From assembly GCA_030674155.1 (NCBI GenBank), contig CM060334.1:36640532-36704531 (forward strand): a stretch of 64,000 nucleotides of DNA. The letters run 5' to 3'. The stretch comes from Stramonita haemastoma. Lineage: Eukaryota > Mollusca > Gastropoda > Neogastropoda > Muricidae. Every line of letters starts with the position of its first letter. The stretch's first letter is position 1. The translations under genes were made by a program, and so were the position numbers. Below are positions 56,375 to 61,400 of this stretch, piece by piece. The notes beneath the pieces are model-generated. The model worked only from the letters and a program-made list of their open reading frames with translations, was not told where the DNA came from and made no database searches.

Positions 56375-57440
56375 ATCCTAGTGGAGAGAGTTGCAGCCCC
56401 GTGTGTGTGAACACACACTTTGCACACACGTTAAAAACCCGTTCCGCCTTTCAAAAGTGTAGGTTTTCCGTATCCGTAGGAACAAATAACTTTTTTTTTA
56501 AAAACGCATACTCACAGGTTTTGTGTTCATACACCATCTCAGAAGCCGGAATGTGGCTACCTTAAGAATGGATAAAAACGGTCGCATATGCAAAATCTCA
56601 CCAACAGTGAACCTCATAGCTCTAGCTGAGGAAAGAAAAAAATCCTATCGTACAGACAGCATTGTGTGCAAAGATAAGTAGTCCTGTAACATAATTATGG
56701 GATTGATATTCCCTAAATCGGAAATTTCCACGGACGTATATATGATCAGAACCGCAGTTCATTTTTACGATTTTTGTCGAAGCCTTGCATATTCATACCA
56801 CAGTCCAAAATGATGTATAAAAACTGGTTTCAATTCTAAAACACGGAAGATGTCAATTGGTTTCTTATAGATTCGAATTGAACTGGATTTTTTTTCATGT
56901 TCTCCTCAAAAGTTTACGATTATAAAGAGAAATCAGCACAGCCTCCACCATGAAGAAGGTGAACACTCACTGACTACATTTCTTTTTTTTGTTTTGTTTT
57001 TTTTTGGGGGGAGGGGGGTAATAGAAACACGTAACTTTTTGTCTGCGTGAATCTGCCCCTTATCATTCCTGTAAAAGTCGCCTTTACGTATTGTTTATTT
57101 TACAGAAACTATTAACAAATTATATGTAACAGAAAAACTTTACTAAAATTTGTAAAACTCAGTTGTTAAAACAGAATGTGCAGAAAAAAAAACAAAGGGT
57201 CTTTTTTTTCCCTGCAAGAACAGAAAAATCCACCACCAAGATTTCCTTTCAAAGAAAAACATGGCATCTTACCGGTCGGACCAGCTCAAAGCCATGCTGA
57301 CCGACAATACTGCGGACCTGGGTCTGGTCCCCTTCAATGCGTACAACCCACTCATTGAAGAAGTCAGACTCGGACAGAATCCATCCTGTGTGGAGCAGCA
57401 GACAGATCACCACTAACAAGAGGGCATACTTCTTTAGCAT
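22698..57440 (-). CDS. PCSK1-like: PC1/3-like proprotein convertase, 15 coding exons
   Basis: A Ca-dependent subtilisin/kexin endoprotease that would cut prohormones after paired basic residues in the regulated secretory pathway (family knowledge). The model has 655 residues: signal peptide 1-23; prodomain to RPRAKR (101-106) with a secondary RSKR (74-77); catalytic domain with Asp162, His201 in HGTRCAGE, oxyanion Asn302 in ASGNGG and Ser375 in GTSASAP; P domain about 415-590; acidic tail 604-655. Asn at the oxyanion position excludes PC2, which has Asp. No membrane segment, so it is not furin- or PC7-like; the prodomain and P-domain wording is closest to PC1/3. Introns join in matching phase throughout. 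Odd points: one base missing in exon 4, compensated shifts in exon 13, RGD of the P domain replaced by RGA, Trp before the catalytic His, and LDNG where relatives have a DDG. It could be a divergent live gene with assembly errors or a decaying paralogue. Confidence 0.85.
22895..23035 (+). repeat. (GAT)n/(GTG)n-rich tract next to exon 15
   Basis: Interrupted GAT, GGT and GAA triplets directly upstream of the acidic exon. Confidence 0.85.
23120..23310 (+). mobile_element. SINE-D fragment
   Basis: CAAATGAGACTATAAACCAA, AAGAACCCACGGCAA and TCCCTGGCAAAATTCTATTG match 42615-42720. Confidence 0.6.
24340..24570 (+). repeat. Dispersed repeat E, copy 1
   Basis: AGAAGGTTGTTAAGAG, GATGGATGTCTCACGCAATC and TTCTGGCTGGTG recur at 33945-34145. 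Confidence 0.5.
24868..24960 (+). repeat. (GAT)n microsatellite
   Basis: About 28 GAT units with one ATAAATT interruption, 45 bp past the exon 14 donor. Confidence 0.9.
25004..25111 (-). CDS. PCSK1-like: Convertase exon 14: end of P domain
   Basis: Acceptor GATGGTGTGTGAG (poor pyrimidine tract), donor AGG|GTATGA. 36 codons: [48 protein letters not shown] is the conserved last strand of the P domain. The start was chosen by phase and alignment length; another acceptor a few bases in is possible. Confidence 0.8.
25188..25345 (+). mobile_element. SINE with tRNA-like head
   Basis: CACAGTGGTTAGAGCGTGGC (A-box-like), GTCCGGGTTCAAGCC (B-box-like) and the SINE-A block AGTTCACATCAGTACCAAGT. Confidence 0.6.
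25375..25625 (+). repeat. Dispersed repeat F, copy 2
   Basis: CATCCAACTTTGGTGTGAGA, CTTTCTGGAAAAAAAG and AGGTGGGGATGCTACCCGGG align with 12890-13060 and with 55720-56010 reversed. Confidence 0.6.
25750..26218 (+). repeat. (CA)n microsatellite, about 465 bp
   Basis: Nearly pure CA with short interruptions; reads as (UG)n in the convertase transcript and starts about 7 nt past the exon 13 donor. Confidence 0.95.
26225..26358 (-). CDS. PCSK1-like: Convertase exon 13: P domain, compensated frameshifts
   Basis: Acceptor GTTGTGACAG, donor ACG|GTCAGT. It starts GTETKLLGG and ends [24 protein letters not shown], a clear P-domain signature (SVHNWGENP). Between these, the annotated frame gives [12 protein letters not shown], whereas the neighbouring frame (26298-26333) gives [12 protein letters not shown], which fits the family's RDxSxxGFxxW much better. 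The exon length still fits the flanking phases. The donor abuts a 465-bp UG repeat. Confidence 0.85.
26370..26975 (+). repeat. CACTGTCACA minisatellite upstream of exon 13
   Basis: Units of about 12-18 bp (CACATACCGCTGTCACA, CACACGCCACTGTCACA). On the transcript strand each unit contains GTGACAG, the same as the exon 13 acceptor sequence GTTGTGACAG. Confidence 0.8.
27125..27410 (+). mobile_element. SINE-A copy, 5' truncated
   Basis: AGTGCTGACTCCACT, TCTTTCGGATGAGACAATAA, GCACGCAGAACATCTTGCGC, ACTGGATG and ATAAATAAATAAG tail. Confidence 0.75.
27417..27461 (+). repeat. (CA)n microsatellite
   Basis: About 22 CA units, 46 nt past the exon 12 donor on the transcript strand. Confidence 0.9.
27507..27673 (-). 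CDS. PCSK1-like: Convertase exon 12: P domain
   Basis: Acceptor GATGTGTGCAG, donor GCAG|GTCAGG. It reads [59 protein letters not shown] and the following strand match P domains. The usual RGDL is RGAI here. Copies of the acceptor and first 30 bp lie upstream in the intron. Confidence 0.88.
27680..28045 (-). repeat. Tandem array of the exon 12 acceptor
   Basis: Four units (about 27715-27759, 27790-27836, 27887-27927, 27957-27996) carry GTGTGCAG followed by TTTTCCCATAAAGAAGC or close variants, against GTGTGCAG|TTTTCCCTTAAAGAAGG at the real exon. GAT/ATC triplets link the units. Confidence 0.85.
28046..28312 (-). mobile_element. SINE-B copy, minus strand
   Basis: On the minus strand: GAGTGGTTAAGACTGTCC, GGGGTTCTAATCTCAGCGGC, GGATTTTTACGATCTCC, GTGTATATACACACA, and the 3' motif AACATACCCAGCATGC. 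Confidence 0.7.
28470..28535 (+). mobile_element. L2/CR1-like 3' tail
   Basis: AAGATTCAGCGCTATATAAA, TTCCATACATTC then ATTATTTTCATTATC, matching 18860-18895. Confidence 0.6.
28912..30005 (+). repeat. Purine-only minisatellite, about 31-bp unit
   Basis: Roughly 33 units of GGAGAAGAACAGAGACAGAA, GAGGGAGGGAGA. On the transcript it is a 1.1-kb CU-rich tract that begins within 15 nt of the exon 11 donor. All three frames of the CU strand are open only because it lacks A-rich stops. Confidence 0.9.
30016..30240 (-). CDS. PCSK1-like: Convertase exon 11: end of catalytic domain, start of P domain
   Basis: Acceptor CTGGTTCCAG, donor CCAG|GTGAGT. It reads [83 protein letters not shown], the NGAG and GFGLLDA blocks are family hallmarks. 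The acceptor and first 35 bp are amplified in the upstream intron (30250-32085), and a 1.1-kb CU tract follows the donor. Confidence 0.92.
30250..32085 (-). repeat. Tandem array of the exon 11 acceptor, 115-bp unit
   Basis: About 15-16 units. Each contains, on the minus strand, TTACAG|CCCCAGTCTAACACGG or a variant, then GATGTCCAACATGTGAC. The real exon has TTCCAG|GCCCAGTCTGACGTGG, GATGTCCAGCACCTG. The unit nearest the exon (about 30307-30356) keeps CCCAGTCTGACGTGGCGG and GACGTCCAGCACCTG. Spacing is exactly 115 bp between 30896, 31011, 31126 and 31241. Confidence 0.9.
32225..32288 (+). repeat. (CT)n microsatellite
   Basis: Near-pure CT, followed by C-runs. Confidence 0.9.
32680..32760 (+). 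mobile_element. SINE-A 3' fragment
   Basis: GACTGGATGTTAAAAAGCAC, ACGAGTGCTTATTC, TATCCTCGAATAAAAG. Confidence 0.6.
32865..33485 (+). repeat. CCCTGAATGAATCCAACA tandem repeat
   Basis: Base unit of about 19 bp with higher-order units (AACACACTGTATCCAACATT); ends about 50 bp before exon 10's donor side. Confidence 0.9.
33536..33636 (-). CDS. PCSK1-like: Convertase exon 10: catalytic Ser exon
   Basis: Acceptor GATGCTGTGCAG, donor GA|GTGAGT. It reads [33 protein letters not shown]. Ser375 in GTSASAP is the nucleophile. Phase 2 end joins exon 11 as Glu. Confidence 0.92.
33655..33815 (+). repeat. ATC/CAA-rich imperfect duplication
   Basis: AACACAAGAAAGTGTACTGA followed by CAAC(T/A) occurs twice (about 33706 and 33781) in ATC triplet DNA. 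Confidence 0.6.
33945..34145 (+). repeat. Dispersed repeat E, copy 2
   Basis: AGAAGGTTGTTGGAGG, GTAGGTGTCTCACTCAGTCT and CTTCTCTGGCTGGTGA; compare 24340-24570. Confidence 0.5.
34671..34883 (-). CDS. PCSK1-like: Convertase exon 9: oxyanion Asn exon
   Basis: Acceptor GTGTGGCAG, donor GTG|GTCAGT. 71 codons. [20 protein letters not shown] contains oxyanion Asn302; then [51 protein letters not shown]. The conserved Cys pair and the GYAGSIYTI block are intact. The donor has C at +3. Confidence 0.92.
35025..35690 (+). repeat. Tandem repeat, about 47-52-bp unit
   Basis: Fourteen or so units of TTTTTCTAAGAGACAGAGGG, GTTCATTCTGACTA plus CACCCAACAAACA or TGTCTAGCACG. Confidence 0.9.
35930..36130 (-). 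mobile_element. SINE-D fragment, minus strand
   Basis: CACAGCAGATTTCTCTGTGT, GGAGAGCGCGTCGCCACAAG and GACAACTCTCTTG match 16800-16960 and 45085-45150. Confidence 0.6.
36294..36466 (-). CDS. PCSK1-like: Convertase exon 8: substrate-binding segment
   Basis: Acceptor GGTGTGCAG, donor GAG|GTGAGA. It completes LGG then reads [61 protein letters not shown] and the following acidic loop form part of the substrate cleft. Here the loop is [10 protein letters not shown], poorer in acid than the xDDGKTVDGP of most relatives. Confidence 0.92.
36775..37130 (+). mobile_element. L1/Tx1-like LINE 3' remnant
   Basis: Plus-strand reading gives [34 protein letters not shown], then after a frameshift [36 protein letters not shown] and [17 protein letters not shown]. 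The zinc-knuckle-like H...C...WREL pattern and following helices resemble L1-group ORF2 C-termini. Identification is by pattern only. Confidence 0.5.
37140..38030. other. Intron, no gene seen
   Basis: AT-rich; no splice-bounded exon, transposon end or tandem structure beyond short A/T runs. Confidence 0.4.
38085..38727 (-). repeat. Tandem array of the exon 7 donor, 144-bp unit
   Basis: Donor-bearing motif CACTCACC is at 38663 (real exon), 38519, 38375, 38231 and 38091: three exact 144-bp steps then 140. Each unit repeats [18 protein letters not shown] or a close variant, the donor GTGAGTG, and about 90 bp of intron. The minus strand stays open through the array. Confidence 0.92.
38670..38758 (-). 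CDS. PCSK1-like: Convertase exon 7: catalytic His exon
   Basis: Acceptor GGTGTGACAG, donor GGGG|GTGAGT. It reads [29 protein letters not shown]; His201 is catalytic. Its last 50-60 bp and donor are repeated downstream in the intron as a 144-bp tandem array (38085-38727). Confidence 0.92.
38845..39096 (+). mobile_element. SINE-A copy, 5' truncated
   Basis: GTCCTTCGGATGAGACTTTA, AACCGAGGCCCCGTGTGC, GCACGCAGAACATCTTGCGC, then an (ATAA)n tail. Nearly identical to 60855-61075, so both are recent. Confidence 0.85.
39110..39900. other. Intron with a short palindrome, no gene seen
   Basis: GGGAGGTAATTATTATTACC followed by TCCC (about 39617-39640) is a near-perfect hairpin of a type common in mollusc repeats. 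No exon recognised. Confidence 0.4.
39927..39990 (+). repeat. (CA)n microsatellite
   Basis: ACAC repeat with an AAA interruption. Confidence 0.9.
40345..40870 (+). repeat. Tandem repeat, about 38-bp unit
   Basis: Around 13 units of CACCTTCATTCACTGATATT, TTCTCCACACTCACTACAC with small indels. Confidence 0.9.
41085..41430 (+). mobile_element. SINE-A-type copy with SINE-B-type 3' end
   Basis: TTAACACCAGTACCGACTCC, AACATCTTGCTCACACG and the 3' block GCGAAATCTCATCATTGG, AGCTCTAGCTGAGGAG. Confidence 0.6.
41543..41613 (-). CDS. PCSK1-like: Convertase exon 6: ASYDFND segment
   Basis: Acceptor GATGTGTGCAG, donor TG|GTAATT. It reads [23 protein letters not shown] plus TG. The ASYDFNDxDxDP motif is diagnostic of convertases. 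The split codon makes Trp directly before the catalytic His, where relatives usually have Lys, Arg or Glu. Confidence 0.88.
41638..41822 (+). repeat. GGTACATCAGTGACA tandem repeat
   Basis: Fifteen-base units, about 12 copies, ending about 25 bp upstream of the exon 6 acceptor. Confidence 0.9.
41885..42358 (+). repeat. 65-bp tandem repeat
   Basis: Seven units containing AACTGATGATGTAGACAGTG, CCATACTGACAAACTGCATG, GCATGTCAACTGACAGTG; the central ones are identical. Confidence 0.95.
42480..42885 (+). mobile_element. SINE-D, full-length copy with tRNA-like head
   Basis: Head: GATGGTCTAGAGGTAATGC and GGGTCCAGGTTCAATTCCCG. Body: CAAATGAGACGATAAACCAA, AAAGAACCCACGGCAACA. 3' part: CTCTTGTGGGGACACC, CCCGAATTTCACACAGAG. 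Confidence 0.7.
43136..43178 (+). repeat. (CA)n microsatellite
   Basis: About 21 CA units. Confidence 0.9.
43425..43462 (-). CDS. PCSK1-like: Convertase exon 5: 38-bp micro-exon
   Basis: Acceptor GGTTACAG, donor TAT|GTGAGT. GG completes the split Gly codon of exon 4, then [12 protein letters not shown], the conserved stretch after the catalytic Asp (DDGLEWNHTDI-type). The fit of both phases and the motif make this short exon secure. Confidence 0.85.
43496..43592 (+). repeat. (CA)n microsatellite upstream of exon 5
   Basis: CA repeat with two interruptions; reads (UG)n about 34 nt before the exon 5 acceptor. Confidence 0.9.
43800..44695 (+). repeat. 47-bp tandem repeat
   Basis: About 19 units of AAGCTACAGGTGCATGCTGG, GTATGTTCAGGTCTCCAAAC, TCCTCC; two sub-blocks (GATTAGATGTCC and GTTCAGGTCTCC variants). 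Confidence 0.95.
45055..45360 (-). mobile_element. SINE-D and SINE-A fragments, minus strand
   Basis: GATTTCTCTGCATGAAATTC and GGGAGAGCGCGTCACC (SINE-D) are followed by GATGTTCTGCGTGCGTTCGC, GGCCTCGGTTTATAGTCTCA (SINE-A core reversed). Confidence 0.7.
45488..45552 (+). repeat. CACCCCTGTATGCCTGTCAAA tandem, three to four units
   Basis: About 21-bp units just past the exon 4 donor side. Confidence 0.85.
45620..45715 (-). CDS. PCSK1-like: Convertase exon 4: catalytic Asp exon, one-base frameshift
   Basis: Acceptor GTACTGTGCAG, donor GACG|GTAAGT. The 5' part reads [19 protein letters not shown], matching the family's VIPVWQKG region. The 3' part reads [14 protein letters not shown] with the catalytic Asp, but in a different frame. 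The exon is 96 nt; the flanking phases need 97. The shift maps to a run of four G (plus-strand C at 45659-45662) where five would restore one frame. As written, the frame hits TGA after KMG. No alternative acceptor I could see repairs it. Confidence 0.85.
45734..45803 (+). repeat. (CA)n microsatellite upstream of exon 4
   Basis: About 35 CA units; reads (UG)n about 19 nt before the exon 4 acceptor and replaces the usual pyrimidine tract. Confidence 0.9.
46435..46610 (+). mobile_element. SINE-B 3' part
   Basis: GTACATGCTGGGTATGTTCG, CTACCTTCATGGAGG, AAATCCTCACCATTGG, TGAACTTCAGAGCTC. Confidence 0.6.
47300..47565 (-). mobile_element. SINE-B 3' end and SINE-A core, minus strand
   Basis: TTCAGCTAAAGCTCCGAGG, TTTTTGCCCACCATCAAGGT, then GATGTTCTGTGTGCGTTCGC. 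A (GAAA)n tract follows at 47565-47640. Confidence 0.6.
47688..47807 (-). CDS. PCSK1-like: Convertase exon 3: prodomain cleavage site and mature N-terminus
   Basis: Acceptor TTCTGTTCAG, donor ATC|GTACGT, 40 codons. It reads [15 protein letters not shown], then [31 protein letters not shown] is the primary site for prodomain removal. [10 protein letters not shown] is the conserved start of the catalytic domain. Confidence 0.92.
47920..48525 (+). repeat. Purine-rich tract with (GACA)n
   Basis: GGAGGGAGAGG and G-run blocks, then 14 or so GACA units at 48328-48384. CU-rich in the convertase transcript, between exons 2 and 3. Confidence 0.85.
48624..48728 (-). CDS. PCSK1-like: Convertase exon 2: prodomain
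   Basis: Acceptor GATGACAG, donor AGG|GTGAGT, 35 codons, phase 0 to 0. It reads [18 protein letters not shown], then [17 protein letters not shown]. [10 protein letters not shown] matches the secondary autocleavage segment of convertase prodomains (residues 74-77). Confidence 0.9.
49128..49500 (+). repeat. (TA)n(TG)n compound microsatellite
   Basis: About 33 TA units (49131-49196) then (TG)n with interruptions to 49500. Confidence 0.95.
50020..50205 (-). mobile_element. SINE-B 3' fragment with a short tandem duplication
   Basis: TTTGCCCACCATTACGGTAG on the plus strand is the reversed SINE-B end. CTTCGGGGATATATAC, ACTTCCCACCTTTTT occurs twice (about 50091 and 50147). Confidence 0.55.
50785..50872 (+). 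repeat. (GA)n microsatellite
   Basis: About 42 GA units, flanked by GACA and G-runs to 50961. Confidence 0.95.
51395..51565 (+). mobile_element. SINE with tRNA-like head
   Basis: GATAGGCCGGTGGTTAAAAG, GCCCGGGTTCGAGCCC, then GGGGATTTTTCCCCAAGAG, TAACATTAGTGCC. Confidence 0.65.
51577..51692 (+). repeat. (GTA)n/(ATG)n trinucleotide tract
   Basis: Short GTA and AAT runs, then GATGAT repeats. Confidence 0.9.
51718..52815 (+). mobile_element. Dispersed repeat G, split by an RTE LINE
   Basis: Left part: TGTCCCATAACCTAGGCGGT ... GGCAGGTACCCATTTGC (51725-51868). Right part: AACTGGGGGACTGCACTGAA ... AATCCCGCCCC (52699-52815). The copy at 63820-64000 runs from GTACCCATTTACAG straight into GGGGGACTGTACTGAAACC, so the LINE sits inside the repeat. 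Confidence 0.7.
51869..52690 (+). mobile_element. RTE-clade LINE, 5'-truncated, intact 3' reading frame
   Basis: One open frame without a stop to TGA about 52679. It starts at [20 protein letters not shown] (the FADD motif of the reverse transcriptase), then [48 protein letters not shown], and the RTE-typical [37 protein letters not shown]. It ends in (GAGT)n. The preserved frame suggests a fairly recent insertion. The endonuclease and RT N-terminus are missing. Confidence 0.88.
52888..52986 (+). repeat. (AGT)n then (GCA)n
   Basis: About 19 AGT units followed by 9 GCA units. Confidence 0.95.
53530..53790 (+). mobile_element. SINE-A copy, diverged
   Basis: GTGCAGCCTAGCGGTCAC, AGTTAACAC-like block, CCTTTGGATGAGACTACAAA, CGTGCAGAACGTCTTGCGC. 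Confidence 0.6.
54645..54905 (+). repeat. Tandem repeat, about 60-65-bp unit
   Basis: Four to five units of AGGTCTGCAGCATACACAAT, ACAGCCTTCCATAGTCCACT, ACTTTTATCATTCA. Confidence 0.75.
54970..55055 (-). repeat. Dispersed repeat H, inverted copy
   Basis: Reverse complement of 8425-8515. Confidence 0.65.
55715..56010 (-). repeat. Dispersed repeat F, copy 3
   Basis: Reversed blocks CTTTCTGAAAAAATGGCAGG, AGACAAGAAGGAGG and GCATCCCCACTGGG. Confidence 0.6.
56339..56640 (+). mobile_element. Poly(G) tract and SINE-A-type copy
   Basis: A 35-base G-run is followed by AACACACACTTTGCACACAC, GTTAAAAACCCGTTCCGCC and the 3' block GCAAAATCTCACCAACAGTG, AGCTCTAGCTGAGG. Confidence 0.6.
57273..57440 (-). CDS. 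PCSK1-like: Convertase exon 1: signal peptide and prodomain start
   Basis: ATG at 57440 has A at -3 and an in-frame TAG 24 nt upstream, which fixes the start; the upstream in-frame GTG is not used. [20 protein letters not shown] is a textbook signal peptide. It is followed by [16 protein letters not shown], the conserved FVNEWA-type opening of convertase prodomains. The exon ends HGFELVRP at donor CCG|GTAAGA, phase 0 (56 codons). Confidence 0.9.
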
Positions 57441-57620
57441 ACTGTCCACCTCTCCTTCAGCCTATGTCAGCCCTCCTTGCACTCTGCCTCCCTTGTCCCA
57501 GACTTGGACAAAGTTTCTCCACTTCTCTGCCGTTTAAAACATTCTCCCGACGACCGACACAGCGTAGTGCAGCCGCCACAGACAGAGTAATGATAACTGT
57601 GGAAAATATATCCCTTTAAA
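57441..57620 (-). promoter_or_regulatory. Putative 5' UTR and core promoter of the convertase
   Basis: An ATATATTTT element on the minus strand at about 57603-57613 lies 165 bp upstream of the ATG. The DNA between is GC-richer than its surroundings (TGTGGCGGCTGCACTACGC). The start site is not determined. Confidence 0.3.
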
Positions 57621-57639
57621 AATCCGGAGTAACAGGTGT

Positions 57640-58880
57640 CACCATTGCTTTTTTCCTCTTGCTATCACACTTCAATTCTTTCGTTTCGCATTTGCTGTTC
57701 CTACACAACACGCGCTGTCAGGTTTTTTTCTCATTCATTTTTAGAAACATATGGTGTACATAACCACGAAGGTCGTTGTTGGTCTTTAAAACGAACGACT
57801 GCTGTGTCCTGCAGTTTAAAGTATATGACACTATCATTGTACAGGCCTTTCATTTGGCCTCCCTTTACCTGGCACTGATTTTCCCGTGTCATTTTATGGT
57901 GATGGACAATCGCACGTTCTGAATCCACACCGTAGTGCTTTTAATGAGAAAATTAATATATACATGAGATACTGTGTGATAACGAAAAATCTATTTTACT
58001 GGGTCAGAAAAAATACGGTAAAGCGCTACAGTAAGCTGTTCTTCATCCGAGGAAAACAAAACTTTAACCTCCCTCTCCTCTCCCCACCCCTATCCTACAT
58101 ATCAAAAATCCCACACACAAAATTATAAACAATGTGAAAGCAGCCTGCTGGTTTAAACATTTAAGCATTTATTGAAGAAATTTTAAGAGGCGGCTGTGGC
58201 GCTGCAGAGAATGCTCCAAACAGATCGGCACATTATACAATAACATGAAACTGGTCACAGAAAGGATATTCTGCGCAAAACGAATATTTTCAATGCCAAA
58301 ACTTAGTTAAATCAAAGGAACAGCAAAACAATCCCTCACAAGGAGCAAGAGGAAAGAGTAGAACGAGATGAACAAAAGAGGGAAACGTAGGGACGGTGGA
58401 ACTGGAAAAAGAGGAAGAGGAAGAAGAGGTAGTTTTCGGCTAAGAGAAAGGGGGAACTGAAAAATAAATTCAAAGCACGAGGCTACGCAAACGCCTCCAA
58501 AATAAGACATTCTGAGACGCATGGTAAAAGAAGCACAAAGCATCAAAGTTTAAGAATAGCAATCAAATGACATTTTCAACAAAGAATAAGAAGGAAGAAG
58601 AATCAACAATTCCAACTAAACAGTGTGCCTTACCTTACAAAAGCAGTTGACCGATTCCAACAGACTTGTGATGTGGATTCCTTCACCCCCATCTGCCATC
58701 TGCAGCCCACCATCCGCTTTTTCCTCCTCCCCTTGCCTCTTTCCATGTGGTCCCCGACGTCAGCTAAGTTGCACACTGCAGCAAAAGAAAAATATAATCA
58801 TAATGCTGGACATTTCTTCAGTGCTTTCCTTTCCCCTTTTATATGAATAGCACAAAGTGATTTACATTATACAAAAAGTC
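57640..58880. other. Upstream of the convertase, no gene seen
   Basis: No splice-bounded exon or repeat family recognised. A G/A-rich block lies at 58325-58450. Confidence 0.4.
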
Positions 58881-59035
58881 TAAATAGAAACACACTCAAA
58901 TACAGAGCAGAATACTACACATACACTACACTCAAATAAACAATGTGAGATTAAACAATGTATAAACATCGATTCCCAAAAATAACCACAAAATAATATA
59001 CAACATGAATGATACATACCTATAAAGTTACACAC

Positions 59036-59064
59036 ACAACACACACACACACACACACACACAC

Positions 59065-59098
<34 letters not shown>
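59036..59098 (+). repeat. (CA)n microsatellite
   Basis: About 30 units with one interruption. Confidence 0.9.
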
Positions 59099-59101
<3 letters not shown>

Positions 59102-59395
59102 AAACTTTAGTGAGAAGCTTTAAAAAGATGAGTATTTGAATTGGATTTGAATGAAGAAAACAGAAAAATGACAGAGATCCTGAGGCAAAGTGTTCCGGAC
59201 AAAAGGGGATGAGCATGAAAAGGCAAATTGGCCAAAAGATTTAGTGTTTGTTGAGATAACTATATACCAGCTCCCTTCTGTTGTAAATGGAACGGGGGGA
59301 GGGGGGGGGTGCACTTATGCAATGTTAGTTGAAAGTTAAAACATTGCAACAGTTTCCTGGTTAAAAATCATAACTTTTGTTTACATTTAACCATG

Positions 59396-59530
<135 letters not shown>

Positions 59531-59639
59531 TCCTCAGTTAGTGCTTCAAAGTTCACCAATGGTGGTGAGATTTTGTGTGTGCAACCGTTTTAGCCCATCA
59601 TCAAGGTTGCCACATTGCGATATCGGGGATTGACGATAA

Positions 59640-60625
59640 CTGAAACAGTAAGAATAGATCTATTAGCATTACATATTTTAGAGTAGGCTTACTGATGCCA
59701 TTTCAAGCATATCAAGATCGGAAACTCTTTCCCACGATGGAAATACCAACATACGCTTTTAAAGAAAGATGAGAGATTAAAAAAAAAAAAAAAAAAAACA
59801 ACAACAAAACATGGAAACAACTGGGGGTGTAAACTTCGTCAAATGCAATTTCCTTGAGCCAGTTGCACAGCAAACATAATGACCAAACGCCAAAAGAACT
59901 CAGTTTGCAAGGCAGTATCACGTGAAAGAATACAGGCATGCAGTAAACAAAAACATCACTGGCCACATACTGGAATTGCTACAAACCTTAAAAGATATTT
60001 TCGACACCTTAAATACAATAACAGCATACTTCTGGAAAAATATATACAGTACTTACTACCAGTAGGCTGCATTTGTCCCATGTTTTGAAGAAACCCATAA
60101 ATTTTGTCGATTCAAATATGGCCGCCATGGTCGAAGACACTCGTGAGATCTCCGCACAATAGACACGGCACAGATTCAAAACGCTTCCAAACCTCTTAAT
60201 CTCCTAAACCAGTGCTTCATAGCTCGATTTTCAAACATGCGATTTTGTCCCAGACTGTCAGATATCCTGCCTCACTGTATTTTTTTTTTTATAAAAGAAA
60301 TAAAGATTTTTTCAAATCGTTTTGTGGAATCTTTTTTCTGACAATTTAAGGCAGTCTTTCTTCTCACAATTTGTAAATCAGAAGTATAGCCTATGTGTTT
60401 CAGCTGGAGTGAGGAAACAGTACAGACCCCAGCGTTAATTTACGACTCTCTATTTATTAATTTTATTTCACATTTATTTTATACCACTTTATGTCACAGC
60501 AGATTAGATCCGTTTCTCCGAATTTTCAATTTTCTTCTGCTAGTCTGCTTGTCTCCGCATCTTAGCTTTCTCTGTTCGTCTCTCTGGTCTGGTCCCTCAA
60601 TCCATCTCTCTTTGTCTGTCCCTAT
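59640..60625. other. No gene supported
   Basis: A GC-richer patch with ATGGCCGCCATGG (60118-60130) could be a start context, but no coding frame with splice sites follows it. Confidence 0.35.
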
Positions 60626-60628
60626 CCC

Positions 60629-60631
<3 letters not shown>

Positions 60632-60716
<85 letters not shown>

Positions 60717-61082
60717 ATCTCTCATCTCTCTCTCTCTCTCTCTGATAGCCTAGTGGTCAGAACATCGCGCTGCAATTTGAAGACCCGGGTTCGAGTCCGG
60801 TCGAGGAAATTTTATTCCTGGAGTTAACATCAGTGCTGACTCCACTCTCCCCAAAAGTCCTTCGGATGAGACTTTAAACCGAGGCCCCGTGTGCGAACGC
60901 ACGCAGAACATCTTGCGCACACGTTAAATCCTGTTCCGCTTTTCGTAAGAGTAGGCCATCGTGTGCCGGTGGGAACAGATGACAATATTTACAAAAACTG
61001 CATACACACGGGGACCGGATGAAAAAAAGCACATGATTGCTTATTCTGTTATCCTCGATATAAAAGAATAAATAAATAATAA

Positions 61083-61162
<80 letters not shown>

Positions 61163-61169
61163 CCTCCCT

Positions 61170-61233
<64 letters not shown>

Positions 61234-61263
61234 CTCTCCTCCTCTCTCTCTCTCTCTCTCTCT
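60632..61263 (+). repeat. (CT)n microsatellite interrupted by a SINE
   Basis: CT repeats at 60632-60742 and 61087-61263 flank the SINE-A copy between them. Confidence 0.9.
60743..61086 (+). mobile_element. SINE-A, best full-length copy
   Basis: Head: GATAGCCTAGTGGTCAGAAC and ACCCGGGTTCGAGTCCGG (A- and B-box-like). Body: GGAGTTAACATCAGTGCTGA, GTCCTTCGGATGAGACTTTA, GCACGCAGAACATCTTGCGC, GTAAGAGTAGGCCATCGTG, CACGGGGACCGGATG. Tail: (AATA)n. Confidence 0.88.
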
Positions 61264-61302
61264 CCAATGGAGAATTTGGTTTGCTGTTATTTTGTGTTTC
61301 TT

Positions 61303-61400
61303 TGGGGGGGGGGGGGGGGTGTGCTTTTGTTTTTGTTTTGGGGTTGTTTTTGTTTGGGTTGTTTTTTTTTTAGGGGGGGGGGGGGGGGGTTGAATCTGGG
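61303..61400 (+). repeat. G/T homopolymer-rich stretch
   Basis: Two G-runs (about 61302-61318 and 61373-61389) separated by T-rich DNA. Confidence 0.8.

Noticed and set aside
57441..57449. Start of the convertase at the upstream in-frame GTG
   Set aside because: An ATG with good context lies three codons later and an in-frame TAG lies shortly upstream; eukaryotic initiation at ATG 57440 is preferred.
59879..60088. Plus-strand open frame of 69 codons
   Set aside because: No splice signals, homology or codon pattern supports it; length is expected by chance.
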